A DNA stretch of 22,517 nucleotides from Lachnospiraceae bacterium UBA3802 (GTDB taxonomy: Bacteria; Bacillota; Clostridia; Lachnospirales; Lachnospiraceae). Positions 1-6,549 of this stretch are shown here, one piece after another. The stretch is taken from assembly GCA_002369155.1 (NCBI GenBank), contig DFEM01000192.1, forward strand, positions 1-22,517. Reading direction: 5' to 3'. Each line of letters begins with the position of its first letter. The first letter of the stretch is position 1. The notes beneath the pieces were generated by a model that made no database searches, had not been told where the DNA came from, and saw only the letters and a list, made by a program, of their open reading frames with translations. A program made the translations under genes and the position numbers.

Positions 1-459
1 TTCATCCGAATAAACTTTTTTAAAGCTTTCTTCATCTATGTTTAAAACCGTCAGATTATCGGGCTTTGAAAACTCATCGCTTTCGATTTTCTTTTTGGTC
101 TCATCCGTTACAAAAAGGAAATCCACATCAAAATCCCTTACGCATTCGGAAAGATTTTCCGAGGTCATCTCCTTGTCGAGCGGGACGATTACATTCTTCA
201 TGACCGTTGCCATGTATATGGTTATATATTCGTAACGGTTTTCGGAAAAAATGCCTATATGCTTTCCTTCAATCCCTTTCTCTTTATAAAAGAGTCCGAT
301 AAGGGCGGTTTCTTTTATCATTTCGGCATATGAAATATTCGTAATCTCATCTTTTTCCATGAAACGAATGGCTGTTTTTTCAGCACTTTTCTCATATCTG
401 CCTTTAAGCATTTCATAGAAGTTATCATATATGACAGTATCTAGATACGGATAATCCAT
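1..459 (-). CDS. AMP-binding acyl-CoA ligase, N-terminal part (cut by window edge)
   Basis: An open frame of 153 codons runs from an ATG at 459 off the left edge with no stop. The protein begins MDYPYLDTVIYDNFYEML and contains 'NISYAEM' and 'GIFSENRYEYITIYMATV', followed by 'VPLDKEMTSENL'. This is the usual N-terminal fold of the AMP-binding (ANL) superfamily, as in long-chain fatty acid-CoA ligases, which adenylate a carboxylate and then form a thioester with CoA. The P-loop-like signature and the adenylate-binding motifs would lie outside the window, so substrate cannot be judged. The start is preceded by AGGGAAACAAA. It has its own promoter region (460-650) with a palindromic operator candidate, so it is probably the first gene of a transcript running left. 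Family assignment is fairly secure; 'fatty acid' specificity is an inference. Confidence 0.75.
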   Translation of the reverse strand, partial: MDYPYLDTVIYDNFYEMLKGRYEKSAEKTAIRFMEKDEITNISYAEMIKETALIGLFYKEKGIEGKHIGIFSENRYEYITIYMATVMKNVIVPLDKEMTSENLSECVRDFDVDFLFVTDETKKKIESDEFSKPDNLTVLNIDEESFKKVYSDE

Positions 460-514
460 TTTGTTTCCCTGCCTTCATGTCTAAGTACCAATTAATCTAT
501 ATGAATATGCCTCA

Positions 515-534
515 AATATGTTACATAACATATT
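515..534. promoter_or_regulatory. 20-bp perfect palindrome, probable operator
   Basis: Arms AATATGTTA and TAACATATT are exact reverse complements separated by CA. The site begins at the predicted +1 of the acyl-CoA ligase transcript, a classical position for a repressor. No T-tract follows, so it is not a terminator. I do not recognise the binding protein. Confidence 0.5.
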
Positions 535-540
535 CTATTA

Positions 541-549
541 ATTATATCA
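541..549 (-). promoter_or_regulatory. extended -10 promoter of the acyl-CoA ligase gene
   Basis: Minus-strand reading gives TGA-TATAAT, an extended -10 element with a perfect TATAAT hexamer. No good -35 is visible 17 bp upstream, which is tolerated in extended -10 promoters. The predicted transcription start is near 534, giving a leader of about 75 nt before the ATG at 459. Confidence 0.5.
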
Positions 550-605
550 AAAAACAGACAAATCTGCCATATAAGCATGAAATATTGAATGCAACCCTAA
601 ACGCC

Positions 606-637
606 AAAAAAAGTACCGAAGCAATGCCTCGGTACTT
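606..637 (-). terminator. intrinsic terminator after the AlkZ-like gene
   Basis: The arms AAGTACCGA (611-619) and TCGGTACTT (629-637) pair, with two further inner pairs after one mismatch. On the minus strand the hairpin is followed by a run of at least six T. It lies about 16 bp after the stop codon at 653. A-runs flank both sides, so it could act on both strands. Confidence 0.8.
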
Positions 638-652
638 AAAAAAACCTGACAA

Positions 653-1378
653 TCAGTAGTACAATTGTTTTCCGATAATCCTTTCATCATTAACACCAAA
701 GCATTTTTTTATTTGCTTTATAATCCTCTCCCTTGATTCCTCCGGTGATTCTTTGTATGCCTTTGTAACGTGCTTATATCCGAATAATTGCTCGGGCTTT
801 GCATAAATGGCGACATCCCACCCGTATGGTTCGCCTTTTTTATTGATTCTCTTTTTAAAATCACGCATGCAAAGATAAGTCATCATCTGAAGATCCGTAA
901 TCGTGCCTTCAAAATTCTTTAATCCGCCTTTTCCAAAACCCGCTTTTTCTTTCACTTCATAAGAAAAAAGACGGGTATCATCCTCAAAGAGATCCATAAT
1001 TTTCTTTTGGCGCATATTCGCTTTCCCGTCATCCCAGAGAGAATCAAAATCGTATCCGTCACGACGCATATTGGCAAAGTACGGGAACCATTTTTTTGAA
1101 ATAAAACCTGCTCTCTTGCCAAAGAACTTTCCGTAGGCAATCTTTCCCTCATTCGCTATGACAGTTCTCCACTCCCAGGGATCAGCCTCAGGATTTCCTG
1201 CCCACCAGAAAGAAGGGTCTGTGTGTTCTTCTACCGAAAACCCGGGAATACTTGTTTCAAAAAGAGGCAAAAATCCCACCTCTTCAATTAATTCTTCCAA
1301 TTCTTTGTAATCATGCAGACATCCTTCATCATCCCAATCGATGCCATGCATTATCCATTGTCCGTTGATTTCTTCCAT
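653..1378 (-). CDS. conserved hypothetical protein, possibly AlkZ-related
   Basis: This 241-residue soluble protein starts at ATG 1378 behind GGTGGA. It is rich in aromatic residues, with segments such as 'FWWAGNPEADPWEWR', 'AYGKFFGKRAGFISKKWF' and 'RRDGYDFDSLWDDG', then 'KAGFGKGGLKNFEGTITDL'. From memory these blocks match a widespread Firmicutes family that annotation pipelines sometimes call AlkZ-related, after the YcaQ/AlkZ winged-helix DNA glycosylases; I cannot verify this here. There are no membrane segments or signal peptide. It lies 68 bp downstream of the 64-residue gene on the same strand and ends at a strong terminator, so the two may be co-transcribed. A DNA repair or DNA-binding role is only a suggestion. 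Confidence 0.55.
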   Translation of the reverse strand: MEEINGQWIMHGIDWDDEGCLHDYKELEELIEEVGFLPLFETSIPGFSVEEHTDPSFWWAGNPEADPWEWRTVIANEGKIAYGKFFGKRAGFISKKWFPYFANMRRDGYDFDSLWDDGKANMRQKKIMDLFEDDTRLFSYEVKEKAGFGKGGLKNFEGTITDLQMMTYLCMRDFKKRINKKGEPYGWDVAIYAKPEQLFGYKHVTKAYKESPEESRERIIKQIKKCFGVNDERIIGKQLYY

Positions 1379-1446
1379 TTAATCCACCGTTAATATTCAA
1401 TTAGCATCTCTGTCTTAACAGGTTCTTTTACAAGTTTCCCTCATTA

Positions 1447-1641
1447 TTACTCCTCCGAAATAAAATCTGTCTTGAAAGCCGCATTACATTCTGCTATTTC
1501 CTTTGTTCCGTTAATATAATCCGCGTACAAATCCCACAAATCCGGTGCGCCTTCGGCATCCATTGCTTCATCATCGGGAATCCATGATTTAATCAGTGCT
1601 ATACGTTCTTCTTTGGTTGTATCTTTAATTAAATATGACAT
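1447..1641 (-). CDS. small acidic conserved hypothetical protein (64 aa)
   Basis: The ATG at 1641 follows AAAGGA at good spacing. The product begins MSYLIKDTTKEERIALIKSW and has 'DLWDLYADYINGTKEIAECN' in its middle. It is soluble and acidic, with no membrane segment and no metal motif. I associate this type of sequence with a short conserved family common in Clostridia, whose database names are unreliable. Between its start and the terminator at 1681-1707 there is a small CCGTT/AACGG hairpin (1655-1670). The downstream neighbour is the AlkZ-like gene. Function unknown. Confidence 0.65.
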   Translation of the reverse strand: MSYLIKDTTKEERIALIKSWIPDDEAMDAEGAPDLWDLYADYINGTKEIAECNAAFKTDFISEE

Positions 1642-1680
1642 GTTTTATCCTTTCCCGTTTCTTCGAACGGATTACATTAT

Positions 1681-1707
1681 AAAAACAGGTGAAAAACACC
1701 TGTTTTT
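1681..1707 (-). terminator. intrinsic terminator after the 70-aa gene
   Basis: An 11-bp perfect stem, AAAAACAGGTG with CACCTGTTTTT around an AAAAA loop, has T-rich flanks on both strands. It lies 55 bp beyond the stop of the 70-aa gene and ahead of the next gene. The A/T arms make it functionally symmetrical. Confidence 0.8.
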
Positions 1708-1761
1708 ATTTTACCCTTTAATCTTTGGAAACTCAATCAATTATGCTCTTTATCCGATTTA

Positions 1762-1974
1762 TTATCTCTTTCTGTATTTATTAAGATTAAATCCGACTTT
1801 TTTAGCCATCTTAAGCAATTTCTCATTGCTTGCGTCGGATACTTCCATCATTTCAAGAAAACCGAATCCGCCTGAAAAGGAAGCGCTTTGAATCGCATAC
1901 TCATTCTCGAGATCTTTTCTTAGTCTCTTGTAATCATAATCTTTGTTCGAATCATCGTCCCAAAACCATCCCAT
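1762..1974 (-). CDS. small hypothetical protein (70 aa)
   Basis: I place the start at ATG 1974 because GAGAGGAG sits 5-6 bp upstream; an upstream in-frame ATG at 1995 would put that sequence inside the gene. The product begins MGWFWDDDSNKDYDYKRLRK, has a glycine-rich 'SFSGGFGFLEMME' stretch, and ends in the basic run NLNKYRKR. An acidic, aromatic N-terminus is followed by a basic helix-like C-terminus. There is no transmembrane segment. I do not recognise the family. It stands between the WYL regulator and a terminator, so it is either monocistronic or the tail of the WYL transcript by read-through of the weak hairpin at 2043-2075. Confidence 0.55.
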   Translation of the reverse strand: MGWFWDDDSNKDYDYKRLRKDLENEYAIQSASFSGGFGFLEMMEVSDASNEKLLKMAKKVGFNLNKYRKR

Positions 1975-2040
1975 AAATACTCCTCTCTTTTTCAATGCTT
2001 CGTGCGATTAAACAATCCTTCTTCATATGCCTTAGCTTCG

Positions 2041-2075
2041 CAAAAGAGTCATAAAGTTTTGCTTTACGACTCTTT
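2041..2075 (-). terminator. hairpin after WYL regulator, weak terminator
   Basis: Arms AAAGAGTCATAAAG (2043-2056) and CTTTACGACTCTTT (2062-2075) pair over 14 positions with one wobble or mismatch and a short loop. On the minus strand only four T follow, so termination may be partial. Confidence 0.6.
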
Positions 2076-2081
2076 AACCGT

Positions 2082-3089
2082 TTAATAATTTTTAAGTGTA
2101 TCTTTTATTTCTTTTTTTATGCTTTTAACAACTTCCTCGGGACCGTTAATCTTTACTTCGGGTCCAAGGGCAAAAATCCATCCGAAAAACTGTTTGCTTA
2201 CGGCAACTTCGACAAAGGTTTTGTAATACCCTTTTCGCTCTGCCTTTTTTATCATTATGTCTTTACCGAATCTGTCGATAAATACACCCACCATTTTTTC
2301 CGGGAATTCAATTTCAACCCTCTTTGTTTCACCGGAAAACATGCCGAAGTTTTTCTTTGCATACACACCGGGATCAAAATCTCTGAACTCGTTTCTGCCT
2401 TCTCTTTTTTCTCCCGTTATGCTTATCTTATCCATCTTGTCGACTCTGTAATGCTTGATTTTCTTCTCATTATGGTCGAATGCAATCAGATAGTAATTTT
2501 CATCATCCCATGTCAAAGCCCATGGACTTACTTCGTATATCTTAATCTCCGAATCATCTTCGGTTTTTCTGGGAACGAGTTTCTTATCGGTTGACCACTG
2601 CATGTATTTAAATTTGATGCTTGAATTCTGATTGATGGCATTATGAATCTCATCAACATTGTAATAAATACTTTCGTTCATGGTCTTGATTCTGCCCTGA
2701 ACATGCACCTGTCTGCCCAACTCTTCAGCTTCATATACACTTGCAAGCGTGGTTATCTTCTTTATTAGGCTGTCGGATTTCTTCTCTGTAATAAACTTTG
2801 AAGCCTGAACCGAATCCACCAGAAGTTTAAGCTCGGCAAGTTCAAATTGCTTCTGTCCGACATGATAATAATAATTTGATCCGACCTGCTCACCGATAAT
2901 TTCCAGTCCCATATTCTCCGTAAGCACTTTAAAATCCCTGTATATGGATTTTCTCTCACAGGTAATTCCTCGTTCGGCAAGTTCAGTCAAAATGTCCTGC
3001 ATGGAAAGTCCGTGTTCCTCATCGGTTTGCTCAAGCATAATCCTGTAAAGATAATAAAGTTTAAGCTTTTGATTCTCGTTCTTCGGCAT
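2082..3089 (-). CDS. HTH/WYL-domain transcriptional regulator
   Basis: This 335-residue protein has an N-terminal winged-helix DNA-binding part (about residues 5-70, including 'TELAERGITCERKSIYRDFK') and a central WYL domain (about 140-240). The name-giving motif reads Y-Y-L in 'WDDENYYLIAFD'. The basic 'KHYRVDKM' segment matches the WYL ligand-binding region, and a C-terminal extension ends with 'PEEVVKSIKKEIKDTL'. WYL proteins usually sense nucleic acid or nucleotide ligands and often control DNA-damage or defence genes; that is family knowledge, not shown here. A GTG three codons upstream is possible, but it overlaps AGGAGG, so ATG 3089 is preferred (AGGAGG 8 bp upstream). It is divergent from the HAD gene and shares its 160-bp intergenic region. 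Confidence 0.85.
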   Translation of the reverse strand: MPKNENQKLKLYYLYRIMLEQTDEEHGLSMQDILTELAERGITCERKSIYRDFKVLTENMGLEIIGEQVGSNYYYHVGQKQFELAELKLLVDSVQASKFITEKKSDSLIKKITTLASVYEAEELGRQVHVQGRIKTMNESIYYNVDEIHNAINQNSSIKFKYMQWSTDKKLVPRKTEDDSEIKIYEVSPWALTWDDENYYLIAFDHNEKKIKHYRVDKMDKISITGEKREGRNEFRDFDPGVYAKKNFGMFSGETKRVEIEFPEKMVGVFIDRFGKDIMIKKAERKGYYKTFVEVAVSKQFFGWIFALGPEVKINGPEEVVKSIKKEIKDTLKNY

Positions 3090-3130
3090 GCGATACACCT
3101 CCTGAATCCCGGAACTTACATTGTACTACT

Positions 3131-3139
3131 ATTATAACA
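3131..3139 (-). promoter_or_regulatory. extended -10 promoter of the WYL regulator gene
   Basis: The minus strand reads TGT-TATAAT, a perfect hexamer with an extended -10, and no convincing -35. The predicted start is near 3124, about 35 nt before the ATG at 3089. Confidence 0.5.
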
Positions 3140-3185
3140 TAGGACAGGTTAGCAGACTTGCTTTTCATATTTTTTTATTTTACTA

Positions 3186-3214
3186 TTTACAAATACGAAC
3201 ATTTGTTCTATTAT
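3186..3214 (+). promoter_or_regulatory. sigma-A promoter of the HAD gene
   Basis: TTTACA (3186-3191) and TATTAT (3209-3214) are separated by exactly 17 bp. The predicted transcription start is near 3221, giving a leader of about 30 nt before the ATG at 3250. Confidence 0.6.
3196..3209 (+). promoter_or_regulatory. LexA/DinR (Cheo) box candidate
   Basis: CGAACATTTGTTCT contains the exact core GAAC-N4-GTTC of the Gram-positive SOS box and agrees with the Bacillus consensus CGAACRNRYGTTYC at 12 of 14 positions. It fills the spacer between the -35 and -10 elements, where LexA binding would block RNA polymerase. Confidence 0.5.
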
Positions 3215-3249
3215 ATCTATACCAAGATATTTATTGTTCGGAGTACAGT

Positions 3250-3570
3250 ATGAATTATCAAATAATAGCGGTTGACTTCGACGGTACCCTTTGCTACAGC
3301 AATTGGCCCGAGCTCGGAGAACCCAACCTTCCGTTAATTGAATATCTTAAAGCCTGGCAAAAGAAAGGTAATAAACTCATTCTTTGGACTTGCCGCGCGG
3401 GCGATGCACTTGACAATGCCGTATCGTGGTGCAACGATCATGAGCTTACTTTTGATGCCATAAATGACAATCTTCCTGAGATTGTAGAATTATACGGCAA
3501 CAATTCCCGTAAGATTACATGCGATTATTACATAGATGACAGGGCCATGTTACCTGCAATGATAAGTTAA
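3250..3570 (+). CDS. small HAD-superfamily phosphatase/hydrolase
   Basis: The ATG at 3250, preceded by GGAG, gives 106 residues. An in-frame upstream start at 3121 would add a spurious stretch encoded by promoter DNA. Motif I is AVDFDGTL near residue 7, with the two aspartates that carry the phosphoenzyme and act as general acid. Motif II is probably the threonine in 'LILWTCRAG', and motif IV is 'YYIDDRA' near the C-terminus, with the acidic pair that binds Mg2+. At this size it is a cap-less HAD, similar in build to phage-type and nucleotide phosphatases. It stands alone between its own promoter and a bidirectional terminator. The SOS-type box suggests damage-inducible expression; the substrate is unknown. 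Confidence 0.8.
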   Translation: MNYQIIAVDFDGTLCYSNWPELGEPNLPLIEYLKAWQKKGNKLILWTCRAGDALDNAVSWCNDHELTFDAINDNLPEIVELYGNNSRKITCDYYIDDRAMLPAMIS

Positions 3571-3603
3571 GTATCCTTCTCCTTTCTTGGTACACACATA
3601 TAT

Positions 3604-3639
3604 AAAAAAGAGACTTCATTTCTGTGAAATCTCTTTTTT
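3604..3639. terminator. bidirectional intrinsic terminator
   Basis: A 15-position stem (3604-3618 with 3625-3639) has one mismatch. The arms start with six A and end with six T, so each strand presents a T-tract. It sits between the convergent HAD gene (+) and the 59-aa gene (-) and can serve both. Confidence 0.85.
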
Positions 3640-3657
3640 ATTTTCCTTACTAATTAT

Positions 3658-3837
3658 TTAATTCTGATCCAGATAATACTGCATCAACTCATACCTAAGT
3701 TTGCATCCTTCATAAATATCCGCCGGAAGCAATGCTCTCGCCACAAGTTTTAAGTCATCTGATTCAATGTCGGTTCTTTTTAAATTTGCGTAATCGCCGT
3801 CAATGCTGACTACTTCATAGTACCAAGTTTCAAACAT
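3658..3837 (-). CDS. small conserved hypothetical protein (59 aa)
   Basis: This short gene runs from ATG 3837 to a TAA at 3658. The product begins MFETWYYEVVSIDGDYANLK and continues with 'DLKLVARALLPADIYEG', ending in LMQYYLDQN. The strong GAGGAAGGA ribosome site lies right at the TGA of the upstream Nudix gene (10-bp gap), so translation is probably coupled to it. The phrase 'SIDGDYANLKR' resembles a small beta-rich fold, and such proteins recur in Clostridia; I do not know a function. It is the last gene before the bidirectional terminator. Confidence 0.75.
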   Translation of the reverse strand: MFETWYYEVVSIDGDYANLKRTDIESDDLKLVARALLPADIYEGCKLRYELMQYYLDQN

Positions 3838-3847
3838 TTTTCCTTCC

Positions 3848-4468
3848 TCATTTTTGACAATAAGTTTTCCCGCTCAATTTTTCTCTGATCTTTCCAATCA
3901 ATGTTATATCCGCAGGCAGCCAATCCACACTGTCAAATTTATCCACAGTAAGCCATCTGGCAGCTTCATGTTCTTTCAGAACCAAGTTCCCTTCAATCAA
4001 ATCACACCAAAAACAATCCATCGACAAATGAAATGCGGGATAATCGTATTCAACGGTATCAATCAATTCACCCACCGAAATAATTGTATCAAGTTCTTCT
4101 TTGATTTCCCGAGCCAAAGCCTCCTTGGGTGTCTCTCCTTTTTCTATCTTGCCGCCCGGGAACTCCCATCCGTCTTTATATTCACCGTAACCTCTTTGAG
4201 TAGCAAAAATGATTGGTTCATTTTTTTCGTTTGTTGCCTTAATGACTGCTGCCACTACCCTGACATATTTCAAAACTTTTCCGTTGTCGGATATAATTAC
4301 TTTCTTTCCTTCTGAAATTCCTTTGGCAGCCAGTTCCGATTCCGGCACTTCAACGTATTTTTCCTCTTCATCAGATACAAGTTTTAAAAGAGCAAAAGGT
4401 TCTTTTCTTCCTGTCTCTTCACATCCAAAATCCGCTTCCGTTATCTCTTCAACCAAATAAACTTTCAT
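3848..4468 (-). CDS. Nudix hydrolase, MutT-like, with extra N-terminal domain
   Basis: This protein has 206 residues. The Nudix box lies at about residues 106-127 and reads G-x5-E-x7-REIKEELD, with the usual closing glycine replaced by aspartate, as is common in MutT/NudG-type enzymes. Such enzymes hydrolyse nucleoside diphosphate derivatives, often oxidised or modified (d)NTPs, using Mg2+ held by the REIKEE glutamates. 'WEFPGGKIEKGETP' is typical of the 8-oxo-dGTPase/CTP pyrophosphohydrolase branch. About 68 residues precede the catalytic domain ('MKVYLVEEITEADFGCEE...'), longer than the 130-150 residue minimal MutT. The start has GGAG upstream. Neighbours are an acyltransferase 85 bp upstream and the coupled 59-aa gene downstream. 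Confidence 0.88.
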   Translation of the reverse strand: MKVYLVEEITEADFGCEETGRKEPFALLKLVSDEEEKYVEVPESELAAKGISEGKKVIISDNGKVLKYVRVVAAVIKATNEKNEPIIFATQRGYGEYKDGWEFPGGKIEKGETPKEALAREIKEELDTIISVGELIDTVEYDYPAFHLSMDCFWCDLIEGNLVLKEHEAARWLTVDKFDSVDWLPADITLIGKIREKLSGKTYCQK

Positions 4469-4553
4469 GTTTTCTCCAAACTGTACGTTTTGTCAAATAA
4501 TTCAGTCTGTAAATTGAACATCTTCATTTATCGCACGAATCAATTCCATCGCT

Positions 4554-5723
4554 TTAATTCCTTTTTTTCACCCCATGCAGCAAAAAATTATGGAATTTTT
4601 GCAATACAACGGCAGATAAAAGTCCTAAAATAAACACCACCGCAGTAAATAAAGCTACGTTTTTGATATAATAAATGCTCTTTGCCACATCTATGAAATT
4701 AAAGCCGAACAACTCGATGAACAAACCGTGTATAAGGTAAAATTCCAAAGTCAGGCCACCCATAAATGCCAGAAATCTGTTTCCGATTTTTATTTTCATA
4801 CCGGCAATGAATACAAAGAATACAAAAGAACAGGAAGCAAGCATCTGCGATATAAGGCAAACCCATCTTCTTAGTACAACATGATCCGCATGCCACATTT
4901 CTCCATAATAGGAAAAAGCAGCCTGAGTCCATTCGCTTAATGCGTAAAGCGGTAATATCAAAAGCAGCGTCAGGAGAAAGTATAATATATAAAACTTTTT
5001 TATATGCGCGGTTATCTTTTCTTCGTTCGCGGCAAATATTACTCCTATCGGGAAGAAATGAATGCTGTTATACCACCATTCTCCCTTCATCCAAAAGTCG
5101 TTGTGATTTATGCATGTGCCAAGAATTATATAAGCAAGTGTCAGTGTGCATAAAATAATAATCGATATCTTTTGGTTCTTGCAAAACCTGAACGATAAGT
5201 AAAACACGAGATAAAGATACGGCATTGCGATTACAAACCATGCATTCGGATTGCTTAATTTAAGGCCCGTTGCAAACCAGATTACATCCTGTCTTTGCAT
5301 CCTCTGCTTCATTAAGAATCTAACCAGAAGGAATAACCAGCCCGTTGAATAGAAAGCAAGAATAAGCGGTAATACTCTTCTTTTAAAATATCCCTTAAAA
5401 TAATTCTCTTTCTTTTTGTAACTTACATATAAACCGTAACCCGAGCAGAATAAAAATATTCCCACAAGCCAGTATCCGATCGGTACAAAGACATCAAGCC
5501 CGTGCCTTATATACATTTTGTTTATCCACGGAGCGCAGGTTTTTTGAGCAATATGATGAAGCATGATGCAGACTGCGGCAAATCCCTGAATCGCTTTCAT
5601 CTGAGAGAGGGAAAAAGCTTCTTCATTCCATTCATTTTTCTTTGATATCTTTGCTTCGAAAAACAGCGAAACAAACAGTATCGGATATATTAAAAAAATA
5701 AGTTTATCTGTTATGGCATTCAT
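4554..5723 (-). CDS. acyltransferase family 3 integral membrane protein
   Basis: This 389-residue protein has about ten hydrophobic segments. The first segment is at residues 8-24. 'IQGFAAVCIMLHHIAQ' at about 45-60 carries the conserved histidine of the acyltransferase-3 family (PF01757), and 'IFLFCSGYGLYVSYKKK' follows. These proteins move acetyl or other acyl groups onto cell-surface polysaccharides, lipids or peptidoglycan. The extended basic loops ('YKKKENYFKGYFKRR') match the cytoplasmic side. The ribosome site is weak (AAGAGA), suggesting coupling with the upstream gene, which ends 27 bp before. The acceptor is not predictable; no glycosyltransferases lie nearby, so it is probably a stand-alone decorator. 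Confidence 0.85.
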   Translation of the reverse strand: MNAITDKLIFLIYPILFVSLFFEAKISKKNEWNEEAFSLSQMKAIQGFAAVCIMLHHIAQKTCAPWINKMYIRHGLDVFVPIGYWLVGIFLFCSGYGLYVSYKKKENYFKGYFKRRVLPLILAFYSTGWLFLLVRFLMKQRMQRQDVIWFATGLKLSNPNAWFVIAMPYLYLVFYLSFRFCKNQKISIIILCTLTLAYIILGTCINHNDFWMKGEWWYNSIHFFPIGVIFAANEEKITAHIKKFYILYFLLTLLLILPLYALSEWTQAAFSYYGEMWHADHVVLRRWVCLISQMLASCSFVFFVFIAGMKIKIGNRFLAFMGGLTLEFYLIHGLFIELFGFNFIDVAKSIYYIKNVALFTAVVFILGLLSAVVLQKFHNFLLHGVKKRN

Positions 5724-5750
5724 GTAAATATCTCTTTGCGTCCGTTTTTA

Positions 5751-6464
5751 TTATTGATAATTTACAGTTATCTTTCCGAATGTTATTTTGTCCAAAAGTT
5801 CATCGTTTGTCTGAACCGTATGATTCGGCAGGATTTCTTCCTGATAATAAGCACCGTCCCAGTTTATGAGCTTGTACGGATCTTCATCATATTCGGAAAA
5901 ATCAACGGTATTTACCAGGAATTCCGCATAAGTTGCGGAAAGTAATTGTTTCTTGGTTAACTCCGAAATAATCTTTTCATCCAGGCCTGTCGAACTCAGC
6001 TGCACGGAATCCATCTTATTAATCATTTCCTGAGTATCGGTCTTAACCTTTTCTTCTCCGTCTTCGTTTAATTCAAGGCCCTGTTTTATGGCTTCTTTAT
6101 AAAATATTTCATCCGCTATGCAAAGGTTTACAGCCACTTCTTTGGCATAATCGCATACAAACTGAGAATCAGGTCCTGAAGAAAAATGCGTATTCCACCA
6201 TTCGGCCGGGTTGTCGGGATTATAAACAAGCGCCTGTTCCTGCGCATATCCTTCAATCTGATATACATAGAATCCAAATTCACGAAGCGTAATGTTTCTT
6301 TGGTCAACTGTAATGACAACCTCATCCAGATGATCTTTATATTCAAATCTGTTGAGTTTTTTTACAAACAAAATTACGCCTATCAGAAATCCGATAACAA
6401 CGAAAACCGCAAGAACCGATATTATGGCAATAATTGCTTTTTTGACGTTTTTTTTGAGTTTCAT
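5751..6464 (-). CDS. membrane-anchored protein with SurA-N/foldase-like domain
   Basis: This 237-residue protein has a basic N-terminus, one transmembrane helix (about 9-34) and an extracytoplasmic remainder, so it is anchored facing outward without a lipobox cysteine. After the helix, 'VVITVDQRNITLREFGFYVYQ' and 'CIADEIFYKEAIKQGLELNEDGEEKV' follow the pattern of the helical chaperone domain of SurA, PrsA and trigger-factor-like foldases, where a short strand precedes the F/Y-rich helix. No parvulin PPIase domain is present. AGGGG lies 8 bp before the ATG. It is followed 27 bp later by the acyltransferase gene, so the pair may act together at the membrane. The foldase call is a pattern judgement, moderately uncertain. 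Confidence 0.55.
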   Translation of the reverse strand: MKLKKNVKKAIIAIISVLAVFVVIGFLIGVILFVKKLNRFEYKDHLDEVVITVDQRNITLREFGFYVYQIEGYAQEQALVYNPDNPAEWWNTHFSSGPDSQFVCDYAKEVAVNLCIADEIFYKEAIKQGLELNEDGEEKVKTDTQEMINKMDSVQLSSTGLDEKIISELTKKQLLSATYAEFLVNTVDFSEYDEDPYKLINWDGAYYQEEILPNHTVQTNDELLDKITFGKITVNYQ

Positions 6465-6483
6465 ACAATCCCCTGTATTCCAA

Positions 6484-6513
6484 AAAGGATGAACCGATAA
6501 TGATTCATCCTTT
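6484..6513 (-). terminator. hairpin between the zinc-ribbon gene and the SurA-like gene
   Basis: Arms AAAGGATGAA (6484-6493) and TTCATCCTTT (6504-6513) form a 10-bp stem. On the minus strand five T follow; on the plus strand CTTTTTT follows. It lies 36 bp past the stop at 6550 and only 19 bp before the next start codon. It is therefore either a weak terminator or part of the leader of the downstream gene. Confidence 0.6.
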
Positions 6514-6538
6514 CTTTTTTCAATTATCCTTCTCTTAT

Positions 6539-6547
6539 ATTATAACA
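6539..6547 (-). promoter_or_regulatory. extended -10 promoter upstream of the SurA-like gene
   Basis: The minus strand reads TGT-TATAAT just after the stop codon of the zinc-ribbon gene. The predicted start near 6532 would put the 6484-6513 hairpin inside the leader of the SurA-like transcript. No recognisable -35. Confidence 0.4.
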
Positions 6548-6549
6548 GA

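Noticed and set aside
477..659. Plus-strand frame of 60 codons between the acyl-CoA ligase and the AlkZ-like gene
   Set aside because: It runs through the promoter, the palindrome and the terminator hairpin, and has no convincing ribosome site.
3121..3249. Longer N-terminus for the HAD protein
   Set aside because: The added residues would be encoded by the -35/-10 and LexA-box DNA, and motif I normally lies near the N-terminus. GGAG precedes the ATG at 3250.
4502..4549. 15-codon frame between the acyltransferase and Nudix genes
   Set aside because: It has an AAGGA-like site, but it is too short to support without conservation data.
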